From: a virus | Direction: 5' to 3' (one strand) | DNA: 64,000 bases | IMG/VR virus record: IMGVR_UViG_3300013102_000002 | Span: 1-64,000 of that record | In this document: piece by piece, positions 15,443 through 24,839 of the stretch | How positions within the stretch are numbered: the stretch's first letter is position 1 | How the letters are laid out: each line of letters starts with the position of its first letter | The notes under the pieces: model-generated | Databases searched by the model: none | Told to the model about the DNA's origin: nothing | The model's input: the letters and a program-made list of their open reading frames with translations, nothing else | Made by a program: the position numbers and the translations under genes

Positions 15443-16310
15443 TATACAATTTCTTGTTTACTCCATTAGGAGTGACTTTGTGTCCTAACGAAATAACGGA
15501 TTGTGCTGAAACATAGTTCATGCCATCCTTCATAATGGCTGTAACTTGAGTGCCATTAACTTTCAGAATCTTATTATTGTTATTCCATTCCAATATATCT
15601 CCAAGTTTGTCACGAAGAGTAGAGGCGGGTATGTAGTTTGATCCATTTCTCATAAATCCATCGACTACTTGGTTATCGGATGTGAAAATAATTTTGGTTG
15701 GGATATCAGGCAATACAGGAGGATTTACCACAGGAGAAACTATCTCTGGTTTTGTGCAGTCTTCATATTCAGAAACAATGTCTTTTAATAACTGTTCATA
15801 TGTTCTGCCGCTATCTGCAAGTCCAGACTTAGGATCTGACTTGCGTTGTGGGTCAAGAATGAAGTGTGCGGTGATTGCCTTTTTAGGATCGAGATTAAAC
15901 TTATAGCAAATATACGCTATAACCCATACATATCTCTTATATGACTCAGCAGAATTGATATTATTCCCATAGCAATATTCAACCCCAATTGCAACATCAT
16001 TAGAGTCATCGCCATATAATTCGTTATCCTTAGTTTTATTGTAAAGTACATGCCAAGCTTTCTCTGGAGTTCCAGTGAGGGCAGGAATACATTCATAAAT
16101 GAATTTATCATCTACAAACAGATGAGCAGAGGCAGATGTTTCATTTTTAGTGTTTTCATAATATGTCACGTTGTTTAAAGCTGTTGATCCTTTGTTTCCT
16201 GTATCATGAGCCACGACAAATTTAACAGAAGGCATCTTAATACCTGATCTACGTTTAGTTCCCGAAGTCAGATATTTTTTAGTAATTTCATATTTCATTT
16301 TAAAAGACAT
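15432..16310 (-). CDS. N-acetylmuramoyl-L-alanine amidase (endolysin) with stalk-type C-terminal domain
   Basis: 292 residues. The N-terminal catalytic part is an Amidase_2 domain: VAHDTGNKGS has the first zinc histidine, and TAHFILDPQRKSDP the later ligands. The C-terminal part, from about residue 205 (IIFTSDNQVVDGF through KKLYISK), has the repeated strand pattern of the copper amine oxidase N-terminal-like domain, frequent in Paenibacillus cell-wall proteins. Cuts the bond between muramic acid and L-alanine in peptidoglycan, releasing progeny. GAGAGGAG precedes the ATG. Neighbours are two holin-like genes. Confidence 0.92.
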   Translation of the reverse strand: MSFKMKYEITKKYLTSGTKRRSGIKMPSVKFVVAHDTGNKGSTALNNVTYYENTKNETSASAHLFVDDKFIYECIPALTGTPEKAWHVLYNKTKDNELYGDDSNDVAIGVEYCYGNNINSAESYKRYVWVIAYICYKFNLDPKKAITAHFILDPQRKSDPKSGLADSGRTYEQLLKDIVSEYEDCTKPEIVSPVVNPPVLPDIPTKIIFTSDNQVVDGFMRNGSNYIPASTLRDKLGDILEWNNNNKILKVNGTQVTAIMKDGMNYVSAQSVISLGHKVTPNGVNKKLYISK

Positions 16311-16404
16311 TTATCATATACTCCTCTCGAAACTTGTGTTATGATGCAGTTGAGACGATTTCATTGTTGATGCTCAAGCAGGGCGATACAATACAGTCGT
16401 CTTT

Positions 16405-16878
16405 TTAGTTTTGATTTTCATTGTTTTGGTTCTCTGGTTGAGATGGCTGCTGTGTTTGAGATGTTTGCTCTCCAGTCTTATCTTTCAATACGGCAATAAT
16501 TTGCTTGAATTGAGGGGGGACCAAGATATTTGCTCTACCCAAATTTTCACCTATACTGATTAATTCGTTCGAGATATAGAACCAAATTGCTCCAGTCATT
16601 AAAATGTGCATGTCCAACACAATATCCGCTCTATGCATAACTGCAATAATTACAAACATAATTCCTTTCTTAGCCAAGCCCATTGAACCTTTTTTACTAC
16701 TCAATCCAGAGTTGGGAACGCCTCGTCTTGCTTCCCACACACTGGCATAGAGACCCGTAAGGTAATCAACAATTACAAGAAGCGAAAGAAATTGAAGCAA
16801 TTCAGTCCATCCCCCAAAGAAGTAGCTAACACTCCCGCCGAGGAAAGCAACTATTAAATTTATAATTTTAGCATACAC
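16405..16878 (-). CDS. phage holin (Phage_holin_4 type)
   Basis: 157 residues from the GTG at 16878, chosen because GGAGG lies eight bases upstream; longer frames lack a ribosome binding site. Several hydrophobic segments: IINLIVAFLGGSVSYFFGG, LLQFLSLLVIVDYLTGL, IMFVIIAVMHRADIVLD, and a fourth after HILMTGAIWFYIS. The motif YLTGLYASVWEARRG with a following lysine/glycine block is typical of the toxin-secretion/phage lysis holin family. The tail is glutamine- and asparagine-rich. Forms the membrane lesion for lysis. Confidence 0.88.
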   Translation of the reverse strand: MYAKIINLIVAFLGGSVSYFFGGWTELLQFLSLLVIVDYLTGLYASVWEARRGVPNSGLSSKKGSMGLAKKGIMFVIIAVMHRADIVLDMHILMTGAIWFYISNELISIGENLGRANILVPPQFKQIIAVLKDKTGEQTSQTQQPSQPENQNNENQN

Positions 16879-16928
16879 AAATACGTCCTCCAGCCTTATA
16901 TATTGCATATAAGTGATATTTTTCCAAA

Positions 16929-16957
16929 CAAAAAAGAGACACATTGCTGTGTCCCTC
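16929..16957 (-). terminator. terminator upstream of the lysis genes
   Basis: On the minus strand GGGACACAGCAATGTGTCTC forms a stem with a GCAA loop followed by TTTTTTG. It ends transcription of the gene at 17051-17365; the lysis genes therefore need their own promoter or readthrough. Confidence 0.8.
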
Positions 16958-17003
16958 ACTTTTTACTCAAATATTCGATTTTTCTGATTTTGCCTCTCAA
17001 AAA

Positions 17004-17048
17004 ACCCAGTGTTTATGCGGACTTTTTTGACGTATTTCCTCATGAAAT
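17004..17048. repeat. 45-bp repeat, copy A (internal 9 bp inverted relative to copy B)
   Basis: Shares GGACTTTTTT, an ACGT step and ATTTCCTCATGAAAT with 39546-39591. The nine bases TGTTTATGC here read GCATAAACA in the other copy. Both copies directly follow the stop codon of a leftward gene. Confidence 0.6.
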
Positions 17049-17050
17049 TC

Positions 17051-17365
17051 CTATTTTATATAATCTTCAATATTTATATTGTGATTCTTACGCAAATCTT
17101 CCAAGGTAATAAATTCATACTTTCTGAGAAATGGGATATTTTGATCATCTCTTATTTTAATTATTCTTCCATTTCTCATAGTTATGGAAATAGAATATGA
17201 TAAATATTCCATTCCATCCCATTCTTCTTTTAGGGATTGACGGAATGACTTTACAGTGCCGACCATATTGCAGTCAATTTTTTTTAAACTGCGCCAACCA
17301 TTATAAACATAAACTTTATCATTTATTTCGCATTCTATCAAATCGGAGTACATTGTATAAGCCAT
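17051..17365 (-). CDS. hypothetical protein, 104 aa
   Basis: Starts MAYTMYSDLIECEINDKVYV; strand-rich with WRSLKKIDC and YLSYSISITMRNGRIIKIRD, ending in a helix. It sits alone between tail-fibre and lysis genes, is closed by its own terminator and is followed by a repeat also found behind the gene at 39599-39943. That suggests an added accessory gene. Function unknown. Confidence 0.7.
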   Translation of the reverse strand: MAYTMYSDLIECEINDKVYVYNGWRSLKKIDCNMVGTVKSFRQSLKEEWDGMEYLSYSISITMRNGRIIKIRDDQNIPFLRKYEFITLEDLRKNHNINIEDYIK

Positions 17366-17477
17366 TTCAAGTCATCACCCTTTTATTGAAATCGTAAATG
17401 TTTAATAATAATTATACACCATTTACTAATTTGTTCCAATAATAGTTTTGCGTAATTTGAAAAAAATCTCCCATAAA

Positions 17478-19490
17478 TCACATCAATAAATCGATGACAT
17501 TAGAAATAATACCACCAATAAATTCATTTGCAAATGAACTAGGATGAATTTGATCATCATAAAGTAACTCATAGTCTAGCATTCCCTTGTCAACTGAATC
17601 TTGAAAGTATTCGTTGAAATCTATCAAACCATAATTGTTTACTTCGCAGAATTCTTTTAATGCTACGAAATAGTCGGAGTAATTAATTGCCGAATGTCCA
17701 GCGCCCTGATACTGAATTGTCTTGTCTCCAATCGTACTCAAGAACAAGAAGTCTGTCTTTTTAGTACCGCCGGAGTTCTTGTGGTTATTTAACTTCGTGA
17801 CCAGTGCAGCTAGATTGCTTTTAAATGTGGCAATCGAAGTCTGCGCGAGGTACTCATTAACAATTGGTGCCTGTACCACGGCCAAAGTTGGAGTAAATGG
17901 GACGTAATTGAGAATTTCATCTATGTAGTGAGGTGAACCATCATTTAGCCATGACCCAACAGCGGCAGCCCCAATGGAAAAATTACGAACATTATTCCCG
18001 CCAAATATAATACCACGCAATTTAATCACCGGAGAACCATACGCCGTTCCACCTGTCGTGGTGAAATTCGTTGCACTCCCATTCGCCCCAGCGTATCCGA
18101 AATAGAGATCACCTTTTTGTTTGAGACCATAATCAATACAGTATACACACTCGCTTGCACTAGTTGCATAGGTGTCAATAACAACATTACCCGTATTTAT
18201 TACAACTTCGGGTGAAGAGAGTAGTGTGTGAGATCCGTCTACCACTTTGTACACTTTGGGATAGCCAGATACAGCAGGATAAAATGCATTTGCTGTGTTT
18301 CGTCTATCTAAAGATAATAATCCTGCGTTTGTTATTCCATTATTTTCGTCCGAAAAAAACACCTCGAACTTGCCGCAGGTTGGTCCTTTTTGTGCGCCAA
18401 TATACACCTTACGCACAGAATCTTTCATTTCAACGCGAAACATGGCTGTATTTATTTTACTCTGATACACTTTTGCTCCAGCATATAAGTAGGGGCTGAG
18501 ATCATCGGTTAATATTGTTCCGTCAGACCTTGTAAGAAAAATGTTTACTCCACCTTTATCAGCAGAAAGTGGCAGAATATTACTTACTTTAACTTCCCCA
18601 TATCCAGGAATATATATATAACTTCCGATTGATAGCCAATCGGGTAAAATATATTCCGCAGTATGAATGACATTACTTGATCCACCGGAGGTAAGCAAGT
18701 AATAAATACCTCCGTTATTTTTGTACAGGGTAAATCCCGATTCTGTAGCGTATTTACCATTTGGAACAACCTCAAAATAATCATATCGATTTAAGACACG
18801 TTGTGTTTTTTGGGTTTTTTCAGGACCAATGATCAAAGCGCCAGTACCAATTTTGTTCTGAAAAGCAAAATATCCTATATTAGCTACTGCATTGTCGCTA
18901 TTTGCTGCCCAAGAGTAGAACCCGCTGGCCTCAACAGGCGTGATTAAACTTAATGATCCCTCTCCGTAATTACCAGATAAAATGTGAATACAATCACTAT
19001 TTTTATTAATTCCCTCTTTGTCTGCGAACAGTATCTGTGAAATTTCTTTAGCTCCCAGTTCGTTCGATGTAGAAAAAGGAATGATTGATGTAGTATATAG
19101 TTTGTATTTTTGCTCTAGATGTTCCAATAGCCGAGCAAAGAAACCTTCGCTATACGGAAACGACATATGTCGTGAAAAATATACACCCTCAAAATCATTT
19201 TCTGGTGCGCCTTGACCCCATCCGTGAGAGTCTCCAAAAAACAGTATCTCTCTGTCAAATGTTTTTTTTGCTCTACGGTTGACTGTAAGTACTGGAAAAC
19301 TGGCAGAATCAATATTTATAGCATATTTTTTTAGAAACGAAATACTGAACATAGCGGTGTTGGTCTTTGCATCAATGTTTGTAATATCATCAACCGTATA
19401 TTCTGTGTTTTCATCAGAAACTGATCCTGCTGCTATGGATATCCATGACGAAGACTCGCTGTCAAATTTTTTTAATGGTATTTGTGGCAT
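17478..19490 (-). CDS. large tail protein with SGNH-hydrolase-like domain
   Basis: 670 residues. The first 30 residues, including FDSESSSWISIAAGSVSD, match the start of the protein at 19881-20933 (YDTGTSSWVGVAAGSVSD): a shared virion attachment segment. Then a hydrolase block FFGDSHGWGQG, with a catalytic-type DDQIHPSSFANEFIGG at the end, so the SGNH domain appears split by a long beta-rich insert (about residues 230-480). Likely a receptor-binding or surface-polysaccharide-modifying tail spike. Second SGNH protein of the window beside 13133-14248. Closely preceded by other fibre genes. Confidence 0.8.
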   Translation of the reverse strand: MPQIPLKKFDSESSSWISIAAGSVSDENTEYTVDDITNIDAKTNTAMFSISFLKKYAINIDSASFPVLTVNRRAKKTFDREILFFGDSHGWGQGAPENDFEGVYFSRHMSFPYSEGFFARLLEHLEQKYKLYTTSIIPFSTSNELGAKEISQILFADKEGINKNSDCIHILSGNYGEGSLSLITPVEASGFYSWAANSDNAVANIGYFAFQNKIGTGALIIGPEKTQKTQRVLNRYDYFEVVPNGKYATESGFTLYKNNGGIYYLLTSGGSSNVIHTAEYILPDWLSIGSYIYIPGYGEVKVSNILPLSADKGGVNIFLTRSDGTILTDDLSPYLYAGAKVYQSKINTAMFRVEMKDSVRKVYIGAQKGPTCGKFEVFFSDENNGITNAGLLSLDRRNTANAFYPAVSGYPKVYKVVDGSHTLLSSPEVVINTGNVVIDTYATSASECVYCIDYGLKQKGDLYFGYAGANGSATNFTTTGGTAYGSPVIKLRGIIFGGNNVRNFSIGAAAVGSWLNDGSPHYIDEILNYVPFTPTLAVVQAPIVNEYLAQTSIATFKSNLAALVTKLNNHKNSGGTKKTDFLFLSTIGDKTIQYQGAGHSAINYSDYFVALKEFCEVNNYGLIDFNEYFQDSVDKGMLDYELLYDDQIHPSSFANEFIGGIISNVIDLLM

Positions 19491-19598
19491 TGCAAATTAA
19501 ACACCTTTCTAATCATAATTTGCGACTTGTTAGATATCTATACAAAATATAAATATCTAATAAAAAACCAACAAAAAGTAGATTTTATATTTTTATCA

Positions 19599-19865
19599 TT
19601 ATGGACTATTGTTGATGCTCTGATTACCTTCATTATATTTATTCCAAAGAACTAATAATTCATCGTCAGATCTGACTTTAATCTCATTTTCGTTGTAGAT
19701 AAAACGAGGTATGGTTGACATAAACATAATTTCTAGGTTGAAATGTCTCTCTGTGTTTTCAGAGATAAATATGTCAGATGCTAATGGACTTTCAAATGCA
19801 TCTGAAAAAGTGTGTATTACATTTTTGTCTTTATCTGTTCGAACAAAGTGTTTATACATAATCAT
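19599..19865 (-). CDS. small tail-fibre-region protein, 88 aa
   Basis: Starts MIMYKHFVRTDKDKNVIHTF, preferred because AGGAGG is ten bases before this ATG; a TTG two codons upstream is closer to the site. The C-terminus has SDDELLVLWNKYNEG. Located between two fibre genes, like small fibre-assembly proteins of other phages; the role is inferred from position only. Confidence 0.65.
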   Translation of the reverse strand: MIMYKHFVRTDKDKNVIHTFSDAFESPLASDIFISENTERHFNLEIMFMSTIPRFIYNENEIKVRSDDELLVLWNKYNEGNQSINNSP

Positions 19866-19880
19866 GAGCAATTTACCTCC

Positions 19881-20933
19881 TTAAATTTCAGCATCGGCAG
19901 TATAGGACTCCAGTATTGATGGGACAGAGCCTCCAAAATTAAATCCTGAATTTGTTATTCCCTCAACTACCGAAATTGTAGAACCAGTAAAGGGAGTTGT
20001 GGTTACTGTTGGGATTGTACGCATAGTTACGGGAAATACTACACGTCCCCTATAACTAGTTCCTAAACTATACGAGTACAAAAATCCAAAATTATACGAT
20101 GAATAATACCTTTGACACAACATCAACTCTTCCGAGGGACTGCGCGGTTGAAATGACATTGCTGATTCTCCTGAGCATATTTGAACTTGAGCAATATCAA
20201 TCGTGCCGCTGCCCACAAAAGTTTCGGATATTGTGTCTCCAACCGTTGTAGAAGTCGTTGTTCCCCAGACATATTGAATGTCGAATCCCAAAGCATCACT
20301 AACATTTGTTCCAAATGTCTTACCTGATAATGTGTTAAGGTTGAAGGTAAATGTATATTTCGTCCAGGTAGGTGTAAGGGTCCACTTGTTCCCAGAAATT
20401 GTTTCAACAGCACTAGGAGAACCACCAGCACCATAATACTGAAATAACTTAATACCAATTTTTTTGTTTGCGATTGAACTACGCGCCCAAAAACTAACTG
20501 TTACTTTTTTACTTGTCCCCGCAAGTAATCTTGTGCCGTTTTCAATCAATTGGCGAAGAACATATTCTGCTGTAGCTCCATATCCACTGCCTGAACCATT
20601 TACATTAATTCGATAATAATATATTGAACTGTTTAAATCTCCTGGATTGATTGATTGTTTTGAATGTGTAATAGATGTAGGTAAAGTACCTCCAGCAGTA
20701 TTATAGCTTGTAACCCATCTGTCAGCACCATACGCACCATTAGCCGGATTAACAAAGGAAGTTCCGCGTTGCCAAACATCAAAATTGCCGTTTATAAGAG
20801 CCTGTCTAGACAACGATGCAAGACCCATTTGATTAACGCCATATTCACTTATTCCATCTGAGACAGATCCTGCCGCAACTCCAACCCACGACGATGTTCC
20901 TGTATCATACCTTCTTAAAGGTTCGCTTGCCAT
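19881..20933 (-). CDS. tail fibre protein with carbohydrate-binding-like domain
   Basis: 350 residues. The first 25 residues contain YDTGTSSWVGVAAGSVSD, shared with the SGNH tail protein at 17478. Then QALINGNFDVWQRGTSF and SFWARSSIANKKIGIKLFQY, a beta-sandwich as in phage fibre domains that bind glycans, ending FQPRSPSEELMLCQRYY, a motif common at the ends of fibre bodies. An AATAAATATA element lies upstream. Probably contacts the host surface. Confidence 0.8.
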   Translation of the reverse strand: MASEPLRRYDTGTSSWVGVAAGSVSDGISEYGVNQMGLASLSRQALINGNFDVWQRGTSFVNPANGAYGADRWVTSYNTAGGTLPTSITHSKQSINPGDLNSSIYYYRINVNGSGSGYGATAEYVLRQLIENGTRLLAGTSKKVTVSFWARSSIANKKIGIKLFQYYGAGGSPSAVETISGNKWTLTPTWTKYTFTFNLNTLSGKTFGTNVSDALGFDIQYVWGTTTSTTVGDTISETFVGSGTIDIAQVQICSGESAMSFQPRSPSEELMLCQRYYSSYNFGFLYSYSLGTSYRGRVVFPVTMRTIPTVTTTPFTGSTISVVEGITNSGFNFGGSVPSILESYTADAEI

Positions 20934-20957
20934 TTATTAACTTCACTCCTTGATTAT

Positions 20958-20973
20958 GTATATTTATCGATAC
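20958..20973 (-). promoter_or_regulatory. AATAAATATA element before a tail-fibre gene
   Basis: On the minus strand GTATCGATAAATATAC, followed by AAGGAGTG and the start of the fibre gene at 20933. Confidence 0.55.
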
Positions 20974-20977
20974 TGCA

Positions 20978-21694
20978 CTAAACCTTTTGCCATAACATTG
21001 TTGTGTCACTAGGCGCTGTTGCTCCTACATATAACATTCCTGTTTTAGCATTTAACTGAGCCTGTATATTACTAGTTAATCCGTCCAAGTATCCAAATTC
21101 AGTATTCGTGATTCCTGCCGTACCGATCTTAGTAGCATCTATTTGTGCTGATGCATTAATATCGGCATTCACAATCACTCCTGCCGCTATGGCAGTCGTA
21201 GTGGTTCCAGCAGTCATAGTTATGTCTCCAGACAGTGCTGGCATACGAGCAGCCAACAATGTTCCACTGGACAAATCTCCTGCTGAACGAGTAACTAGGT
21301 CAGCCAAAGACGATCCTGTCTTGCTAATCTTTGTCCATCCAATCGCAGCAGACGAGTTAACATCGGCATCAACTATTACTCCAGCACTAATAGCTGTCAC
21401 AGTACTGCCAGCAGCAGAAGTAATGTCACCTGTTAGAGCTTCGGAATATGCCCCAGGAAGAAAACCACTGGAATCTAATGGAGCATAGCCATTAGCCTGA
21501 CCTTTCTCAGATGTAGACTGTTTGTTATTAATCTGTGTTTGGATTAGCGAGGTAACTCCACTCAAATATCCAACTTCTACCGCTGTAGTTGTAGAAGACA
21601 TAAGTTTTTTACTTCCATCTGTTACCAATGCTCTACTTGCTGTCAAACTTGTTATTGTAGCATCTGTAAATATTGAGGCATCTAAAGACTTCAA
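20978..21694 (-). CDS. repetitive tail fibre protein
   Basis: 238 residues made of imperfect repeats: GDITSAAGSTVTAISAGVIV, then DADVNSSAAIGWTKISKTGS, then a second GDITMTAG unit, then TEFGYLDGLTSNIQAQLNAK. The same units occur in the larger fibre protein at 22045-24282, differing by few residues although the DNA has many synonymous changes. Likely a trimeric fibre shaft. Ends YVGATAPSDTTMLWQKV. Confidence 0.82.
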   Translation of the reverse strand: MKSLDASIFTDATITSLTASRALVTDGSKKLMSSTTTAVEVGYLSGVTSLIQTQINNKQSTSEKGQANGYAPLDSSGFLPGAYSEALTGDITSAAGSTVTAISAGVIVDADVNSSAAIGWTKISKTGSSLADLVTRSAGDLSSGTLLAARMPALSGDITMTAGTTTTAIAAGVIVNADINASAQIDATKIGTAGITNTEFGYLDGLTSNIQAQLNAKTGMLYVGATAPSDTTMLWQKV

Positions 21695-21706
21695 AATCTC
21701 GCCTCC

Positions 21707-22018
21707 TTAACTTTCAATATCAATTAATTTTTCTTCTTCTTTTTTAACTTCTTCTTGGATAGGTGAACGAAGAATGTTTGTCAATTCAAGAATTGAATCG
21801 GCAACACCTAATCCATTTGATTTGATCGCACTATCAAAAATTTGCTCCAAGATTGTCATATCAATATTAGTAAACTGGCAAATACCTTCTTTATTGTTAT
21901 TCAATATATTTACAATATAAAGAACTTGTTCCAGTCTTCCATAGCCAGAATATCTAAGCGAAAGGTCAGAAATCTTCTTAAAATTTTCTAACTGCTGATT
22001 ATTAAATTGATATCTCAT
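21707..22018 (-). CDS. small tail-region protein, 103 aa
   Basis: Starts MRYQFNNQQLENFKKISDLS; helical, ending with a lysine/glutamate-rich stretch EEVKKEEEKLIDIES. Between two fibre genes, behind an AATAAATATA element and a GGGAG ribosome binding site. Might be a fibre assembly protein; family not recognised. Confidence 0.7.
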   Translation of the reverse strand: MRYQFNNQQLENFKKISDLSLRYSGYGRLEQVLYIVNILNNNKEGICQFTNIDMTILEQIFDSAIKSNGLGVADSILELTNILRSPIQEEVKKEEEKLIDIES

Positions 22019-22037
22019 ATGTATTAAAACTCCCTTT

Positions 22038-22050
22038 AATATATTTATCC
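22038..22050 (-). promoter_or_regulatory. AATAAATATA element variant
   Basis: On the minus strand GGATAAATATATT, followed by AAAGGGAG and the start of the gene at 22018. Confidence 0.5.
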
Positions 22051-24282
22051 CATAACTACAACTCTATATTGATTTGTAGTAGGAGCCACAGCGAAATCTA
22101 ATGTAACTACAGTTGTACTTGTCATTGTAATATCAGGGATAACCTGTTCGAAGGTAGTAGCATCATAAAGAATTACTTGGATATCTCTGGTTCCCAAGTT
22201 ATGAGTCACTGGAATAGAAGTGAGTGTTCCATTGCCAATAGTAGCAGCATATCTGGTCATAAATCCTAAATTAGTTTTTGCTGCCGCAGCAGTTGTACCA
22301 CCAGTACCACCATTGGCAACGGCTATAGCAGTACTGTTCCATACTCCTGTGGTGACAGTACCTAGCGTTGTAATACTTGCAGAGCCTGAACCTGTTAGTT
22401 CTGAATAGGCTACACTGCCCCATATATAACTTCCTGCTGTGGCTGTTGCCTTAAGAGTCTTATTGGCGTTACCTGTGCCATTTGCAGGAACATGAAGATT
22501 ACCATCTCCTGATGGATGAGTATAAACTGTTTGGTTAACTCCATTAATGGTGATAACACCATTAGTTGCTGGATTGGTTACTAAAGTTGCTCCAGCAGCA
22601 ATACCATTAAGCTTTGTTAGCATCGCCCCAGACATTAAACCTGAATTACCACCAGCGACAGCATCAGGAATGACATCGATTCCACCTGTGACATGGTCAC
22701 TACCATGAATAGGATATGGAGTGCCGGAGTAAGCCTGAATATATTTGATTACAACTTTTGTTCCAGCAGAAATACCAGCATTTAAAGTTACAACAGTAGA
22801 AGAGGTTTCGATGTAGGCATCTTCATCCTGCCATAAGTTATCCAGTCTAACATCGACACGATGTTTATTGGGAACATATGTACCAGTTGTTAAAGTGAAT
22901 GCCGTTTGACCTTCTGTGGCTACGAACGATTCATATTTGATAACATAGTTTGTATCAACGGCATTATTATCAGCAGATAAAACACCACTACCATCAACGG
23001 ATAGGTTAGTTCCTACGATTATTCCGCCTAATGTGGTAGTAGTTGCAGGGATTACAGATATCGTGTTTCCACTTTTAGTTAATCCTACACCAGTTATAAT
23101 TTGACCCGCACCACTAAATTGAGTAAATACTAATGCTGTTGTTCCAAAAGTGATTGGATTATTTGTAGTTAAAACAAAACCGTTATTATCATTAACAGTC
23201 CCAGATTCAACAAAGGTAAACATCCCAGCGGTAACTTTTGCAGAAGTATCTGCGTCTGTTGCACGCGTCCACGAACCTGAAGCAACGACATAAATACCGT
23301 TTTGAGAACCAGTAGTCTGATCCTTAACTAACACACGGTCTCCAGCAACTAAAGTTACTCCATCAATGGTTTGTATACCACTTAAGGTAATGTTTGCAGT
23401 AGTAGCAACTCTAACGGATTCTTTAAAATCTAGCCCTTGTTTATATGCATCAACATATTGTTTTGTCGCTGCCTGTAGGGCTAACGTTGGATCTGCTGGT
23501 AAAGTTACCGTTCCCGTAAATACGGGATTGTTTACAGGAGCTTTAGCATTTAATTGGGTTTGGATTGCACTTGTTACGCCATCTAGATAGTTAAATTCAG
23601 TAGTTGTTACTAATCCCGTACCAAGTTTAGTGATATCGATGTTGGCACTAGCATTTACATCGGCGTCAACTATTGCACCAGCGGTAATTGCAACAGTATT
23701 TGTTCCTGCTGTCATAGTTACATCGCCAGTAAGGGCAGGGAGTCGTGCAGCAAGTAAAGTCCCACTTGATAAATCTCCGGCAGACCTTGTTGCTAAATCA
23801 GCAAGTGATGAACCTGTTTTTGATATTTTAGTCCATCCAATAGCAGCTGCACTATTTACATCAGCATCTACGATAACTCCAGCAGCGATTGCAGTTACTC
23901 CGTCACCCGTTGAAGTAACATCTCCAGTATGATTAGGATGCACATAGTTATTTGCTCCCGTTGCAACTCCAGCCAACTTTGTAAAATCAGCAGAACTCAT
24001 TGATCCTGCGGCAGAACCAGAGGCCGGAGAGATGGATACTGTTACTGTTGATCCACTTAGCGATGCTCCGATAGGTGCAGTACCAACAATAGATGTAATT
24101 GTTCCAACACTGGTCAGTTCAATCCATGCGGTTCCGTTCCACATAAAGGCTTTGTTAACAGTGGTATTAAAATAAGCCTGACCACTGACAGGAGAGGACG
24201 GGGCGGTTGCTAAATTTTGAAGTCTGGCATTTTGTAATTCATTTTGATTTAGGTCTAAATTTGAAAGATGTTTCAGTTTCAA
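22045..24282 (-). CDS. long repetitive tail fibre protein
   Basis: 745 residues. N-terminal part LKHLSNLDLNQNELQNARLQN and SGQAYFNTTVNKAFMWNGTA is a common fibre attachment and shaft start. Then repeats of the kind GDVTSTGDGVTAIAAGVIV and DADVNSAAAIGWTKISKTGS shared with the fibre at 20978. A beta-helix-like middle DFKESVRVATTANITLSG and a C-terminal SIPVTHNLGTRDIQVILYD domain follow. Adhesion device of the tail; the internal duplications make it a good candidate for variation by recombination with its shorter neighbour. Confidence 0.87.
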   Translation of the reverse strand: MKLKHLSNLDLNQNELQNARLQNLATAPSSPVSGQAYFNTTVNKAFMWNGTAWIELTSVGTITSIVGTAPIGASLSGSTVTVSISPASGSAAGSMSSADFTKLAGVATGANNYVHPNHTGDVTSTGDGVTAIAAGVIVDADVNSAAAIGWTKISKTGSSLADLATRSAGDLSSGTLLAARLPALTGDVTMTAGTNTVAITAGAIVDADVNASANIDITKLGTGLVTTTEFNYLDGVTSAIQTQLNAKAPVNNPVFTGTVTLPADPTLALQAATKQYVDAYKQGLDFKESVRVATTANITLSGIQTIDGVTLVAGDRVLVKDQTTGSQNGIYVVASGSWTRATDADTSAKVTAGMFTFVESGTVNDNNGFVLTTNNPITFGTTALVFTQFSGAGQIITGVGLTKSGNTISVIPATTTTLGGIIVGTNLSVDGSGVLSADNNAVDTNYVIKYESFVATEGQTAFTLTTGTYVPNKHRVDVRLDNLWQDEDAYIETSSTVVTLNAGISAGTKVVIKYIQAYSGTPYPIHGSDHVTGGIDVIPDAVAGGNSGLMSGAMLTKLNGIAAGATLVTNPATNGVITINGVNQTVYTHPSGDGNLHVPANGTGNANKTLKATATAGSYIWGSVAYSELTGSGSASITTLGTVTTGVWNSTAIAVANGGTGGTTAAAAKTNLGFMTRYAATIGNGTLTSIPVTHNLGTRDIQVILYDATTFEQVIPDITMTSTTVVTLDFAVAPTTNQYRVVVMG

Positions 24283-24322
24283 GAACTCCTTTCATACCAT
24301 TGTAGAGTTCAATGATATATTT

Positions 24323-24826
24323 TTATTGCCCTACATACGCCTTGCCTGAAAATGCAGCAGTGAATGATAGTGTGATTGTGTCAGGAGATGTATATTGAAC
24401 ATCTCCTTGTAACAAATTACCACTGCTATCTACAATACTGACATTTGGATATCTACTGAGATTATGCACAATATTCCATGTTGCCGAAGGAGATATTTGG
24501 TTATGAGTGTATGTTTCATAGTCTCCTCCACCACTATCATAGGCTTCTGTGCCAGTAGCTCTCTTATAAGGAATAAATTTATTATTGGGATCACCATTAA
24601 CATAATGAACCCATACTTCGTCTCCAGCAACAAATATAATGTTCGGATTACAAGGAACACTATATGAAGTGTCTGTTATACCATTAAGATATACTTTGAC
24701 TGCATATCTAGAAATAACTGACTCTACAGTCCCTACGTGATAATCTCCACCAATTAGATTTCTATTATTTAACTCCATATTGACAACAGATTTGATTAAT
24801 TCTAGAAGCATTTCTTTGTCGCTCAT
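24323..24826 (-). CDS. baseplate or fibre-connector protein, 167 aa
   Basis: Start MSDKEMLLELIKSVVNMELN at 24826 chosen because it lies behind AAAGG and avoids overlap with the upstream gene. The middle AVKVYLNGITDTSYSVPCNP is an OB-like small beta domain as in baseplate gp5/gp27-type connectors; the end NIVHNLSRYPNVSIVDSSGN resembles fibre attachment domains (compare the C-terminus of the long fibre). By order it lies between baseplate hub-like and fibre genes. Confidence 0.7.
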   Translation of the reverse strand: MSDKEMLLELIKSVVNMELNNRNLIGGDYHVGTVESVISRYAVKVYLNGITDTSYSVPCNPNIIFVAGDEVWVHYVNGDPNNKFIPYKRATGTEAYDSGGGDYETYTHNQISPSATWNIVHNLSRYPNVSIVDSSGNLLQGDVQYTSPDTITLSFTAAFSGKAYVGQ

Positions 24827-24839
24827 TTTTTCACAGCCT

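Noticed and set aside
14835-15516. Rightward frames opposite the holin and small late genes
   Set aside because: Hydrophobic antisense frames of membrane-protein and low-complexity genes; no ribosome binding sites.
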